Assembly: GCF_001642995.1 (NCBI RefSeq)
Contig: NZ_LOHS01000156.1
Location: 62,001 to 126,000, forward strand
Length of the DNA: 64,000 bases
Source of the DNA: Streptomyces jeddahensis
GTDB lineage: Bacteria > Actinomycetota > Actinomycetes > Streptomycetales > Streptomycetaceae
Direction of reading: 5' to 3'
The first letter of the stretch is position 1, and the number at the start of each line of letters is the position of its first letter. The translations under genes and the position numbers were made by a program. The notes beneath the pieces are model-generated. The model saw only the letters and a program-made list of their open reading frames with translations, was not told where the DNA came from and ran no database searches. Below, piece after piece: positions 62,078-64,000 of the stretch.

Positions 62078-62730
62078 CAGATCACCTTCCACAGCAGGAA
62101 CGACACCGCGACGGCGGTACCGAAGAACACGGCGGTCGCGACGATGCTGACCGGGCGTAGCCGGCCGCAGCCGCTGAGTCCGTGGCCGGAGCTGCACCCG
62201 CCGGCCAGTCGCGTGCCAAAGCCGACCAGTACACCTCCCACGAACAACAGGGCGATCATGACGGTCGGGTTGGCGGTGACCAGGTTCCGAAAACCCGGGC
62301 CCATATCGAAGCGGAGCTGGAACCGCCCGGAAGTGACCGCGGCGATCCATCCGCCGATGAAAATCGACACCAGCAGGGCAGCCTGGGTGACGACCGGGAC
62401 CGGGCGCAGGCTCGTGACCGAGGGGCTCTCACCCGCCGTCTCCTCGACGTCCGGGCGCGGCTGTGTCTCCCCATACGGAACCTGCTGCGCGGTGGGTGCG
62501 CCCGGTTCCGTTCCGAAGTGCTCGGCGGTGGCTGCGGCGAGCGCGTCGGCGAGAGCCTGATCGTCGGTGAACTGCTCCTCCAGCCGCTCGAGGTGGCGTT
62601 CGCTGCGCCAGTGCAACACGCGATCCCACGCCGACGACACCCCGAAAGATCGATCGGTGGCGAGGGTGTAGGCGATGGTGATGAGAGCGAGCCCGATAGC
62701 GCCTGCCCACCAGGGCCAGTAGGTACTCAT
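62077..62730 (-). CDS. YeeE/YedE (DUF395) half-protein, first
   Basis: A 217-residue protein. One membrane segment is at the N-terminus, a charged cytoplasmic stretch follows (residues about 35-100), then three to four helices carry GFGTRLAGGCSSGHGLSG, the Cys-containing motif of the family. Its ATG overlaps the TGA of the upstream hypothetical gene (ATGA), and its stop overlaps the next gene. Likely imports thiosulfate or another sulfur species. Confidence 0.85.
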   Translation of the reverse strand: MSTYWPWWAGAIGLALITIAYTLATDRSFGVSSAWDRVLHWRSERHLERLEEQFTDDQALADALAAATAEHFGTEPGAPTAQQVPYGETQPRPDVEETAGESPSVTSLRPVPVVTQAALLVSIFIGGWIAAVTSGRFQLRFDMGPGFRNLVTANPTVMIALLFVGGVLVGFGTRLAGGCSSGHGLSGCGRLRPVSIVATAVFFGTAVAVSFLLWKVI

Positions 62731-63254
62731 GCGGGGCCCTTCATCCATTCGACGAGCCGCGCCCACCAGCCGCGCTTCGAGCTGGGCGCGTGCCGTCTGT
62801 GTGGAGCGGGGTGATCTGGTGGCTGGCTCACGTGTGTGGGTGGTGACGGTTGGTGATGCCAGGCCGGTGGCGGGGGTGCCGTTTCAAACTGGGCTGTGCT
62901 CTCCGGTGCCGCGGTTCCAGGTCCATACGGCTCTGGTGGTCGGGCCGGGGCCGGTTGGGACCAAGACGCGGTCTCTGATGACCAGGGATGGGGCTGTGAC
63001 GGCGGGGCCTGCGGGGGTGTCTGCCTTGGGTTGGCAGCGTCGGACCGGTTCTCGTCGGCCTCGCCTCTGAGGTGGTGCGCGTGGTGTCCGTTGGGCAGCA
63101 GGCTGATGGGCACGCGCTCACCTCTGAGTGAAACCTGGTAGCGGGCACACTCGCGCCACCGATCCTCGCTGTCGCAGTAGTAGTCGCGCCATCCCTGCAA
63201 GCTCGCCCTAAGTAGGGGGAAAAGGGGACATTCTACGGCGTGCGAGCAACCCAC
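62727..63254 (-). CDS. Conserved hypothetical protein in sulfur-transport operon
   Basis: A 175-residue protein that starts at a GTG with AAGGGAG before it. Residues 10-60 hold a conserved-looking block (DYYCDSEDRWRECARYQVSL) with two Cys, then RGERVPISLLPNGHHAH. A long Pro-rich disordered region and a basic tail (SSKRGWWARLVEWMKG) follow. No membrane segment. It overlaps the first YeeE/YedE gene by 4 bases, so it may assist sulfur import. Family not recognised. Confidence 0.7.
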   Translation of the reverse strand: MGCSHAVECPLFPLLRASLQGWRDYYCDSEDRWRECARYQVSLRGERVPISLLPNGHHAHHLRGEADENRSDAANPRQTPPQAPPSQPHPWSSETASWSQPAPARPPEPYGPGTAAPESTAQFETAPPPPAWHHQPSPPTHVSQPPDHPAPHRRHAPSSKRGWWARLVEWMKGPA

Positions 63255-63652
63255 GTTGCTCCCTTCTGGCCGGCGCACACCGCCGGTCCGGGGTAGGCGG
63301 TTGCCGTTCTCGGTTCTCGTCCTTTGTTGCGCCGGGGCGACGATCTCCAAGTGTTGGCGATTACGGGCATGGCTCTATGTGGTGACTGACCGTCACCGCG
63401 TCGGCGCGATGCAATCATCATTCGGGCGTCGCAAGCAACATGGGAAGGCTTTTCCCATCGAAGTACAGGACGGTTGGCAGCACTTAGCGAGATGCGGGCG
63501 ATGGATGTGACTGTCCACCCCCAATGTCTGGACATTTGCCAACCGACAGCAAACCTATCGATGGTGGCTCGATCTCTCGGTGGCAGCCTCAATTGGTGCG
63601 AGTCAGTTGATTGCGGAGACGTGTGAACTCCGCCGGGCGCCAGGTACAGGGC
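63255..63652. other. Intergenic gap before right-edge transposase
   Basis: A 398-base region of noticeably lower GC (for example around 63340-63560) than the rest of the window. The operon promoter should be here. No supported gene. Confidence 0.4.
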
Positions 63653-64000
63653 GTGAGTAATCGCAGTTCGTACCCGAGCGTTCTGTCCGATGCCCGTTGG
63701 GAGTTGATCGAGCCGATGATTCCGCCTGGCGGGCCGAGGTCGTTGACGCGGCATGAACATTGGCCGCCCACCCCGGCACGACCGGGCACCATCAGGGATG
63801 CGATCTGTATGCAGACGGGACTGGTGTGCTGTGGCGCTACCTGCCGCGCGACTTCCCGCCCTAGGGATGTTTACGGCTACTCCGCCAAATGCCAGAAGGA
63901 TGGCGTGCTCGAGCAGCTCAGCGGCCTGCTGTGCAGCCTCTTACTTCAACAGGAAGGGTGCGACACGCAGCCGTCGGCCCATGTGATCGATGCCCAGAGC
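63653..64000 (+). pseudogene. IS5-family transposase, degenerate, cut by window edge
   Basis: The GTG-started frame reads YPSVLSDARWELIEPMIPPG, but the next block makes sense only in another frame (GVLWRYLPRDFPP, then TAG for Trp), before VYGYSAKCQKDGVLEQLSGL returns to the first frame. The end reaches VIDAQS, the first catalytic Asp. Two indels and a stop show decay; the rest lies beyond base 64000. Confidence 0.75.

Overview
The window has the hallmarks of a Streptomyces chromosome: very high GC with strong GC bias at third codon positions, many LacI-type repressors beside sugar ABC importers that lack their own ATPase (normally served by a shared ATPase such as MsiK), a CebR-type operator, cellulose-active AA10/GH12 enzymes with CBM2, an actinobacterial Ser/Thr kinase and a mycothiol-conjugate-amidase-like deacetylase. 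Species cannot be named from the sequence alone.

Bases 1-34000 are carbohydrate loci. (a) 1-11039: a leftward cluster of a GH2 beta-galactosidase (cut by the window edge), a large secreted lyase-like multidomain protein and a sugar ABC importer, next to a rightward LacI repressor and a 2-hydroxyacid dehydrogenase; two matching 16-bp palindromes tie importer and dehydrogenase to one repressor. (b) 11488-20630: LacI, GH172, GH32, binding protein, two permeases and a second GH172, a probable intracellular route for imported fructo-oligosaccharides or difructose dianhydrides. (c) 22744-25796: two AA10 LPMOs and a GH12 endoglucanase, the first preceded by a CebR box. (d) 27358-33100: a third importer translationally coupled to a GH35-like enzyme.

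Bases 33212-52081 are mostly housekeeping or conserved genes: a Ser/Thr kinase, two alpha/beta-hydrolase genes (one a two-domain fusion with a MerR-type promoter), an RNA-repair neighbourhood (RtcB, protein-isoaspartate methyltransferase, a Cys-rich metallothionein-like protein, archease, and further on an MJ1316 + 2H phosphoesterase fusion), an amino-acid permease with a PucR regulator, and a quinone reductase divergent from an AraC regulator.

Bases 52200-64000 become a graveyard of mobile DNA: several degenerate IS5-type transposases, a broken ISAs1-type transposase, a tyrosine-integrase remnant, the tail of a polymorphic toxin, an APH-like gene whose 3' end is replaced by IS sequence, and a methyltransferase gene bracketed by two direct copies of an IS end. 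Intact cargo includes a Mca/MshB-like deacetylase, a DUF2975-XRE pair with a double operator, and a three-gene operon with two YeeE/YedE sulfur-transport half-proteins.

No tRNA, rRNA, CRISPR array or complete prophage was seen.
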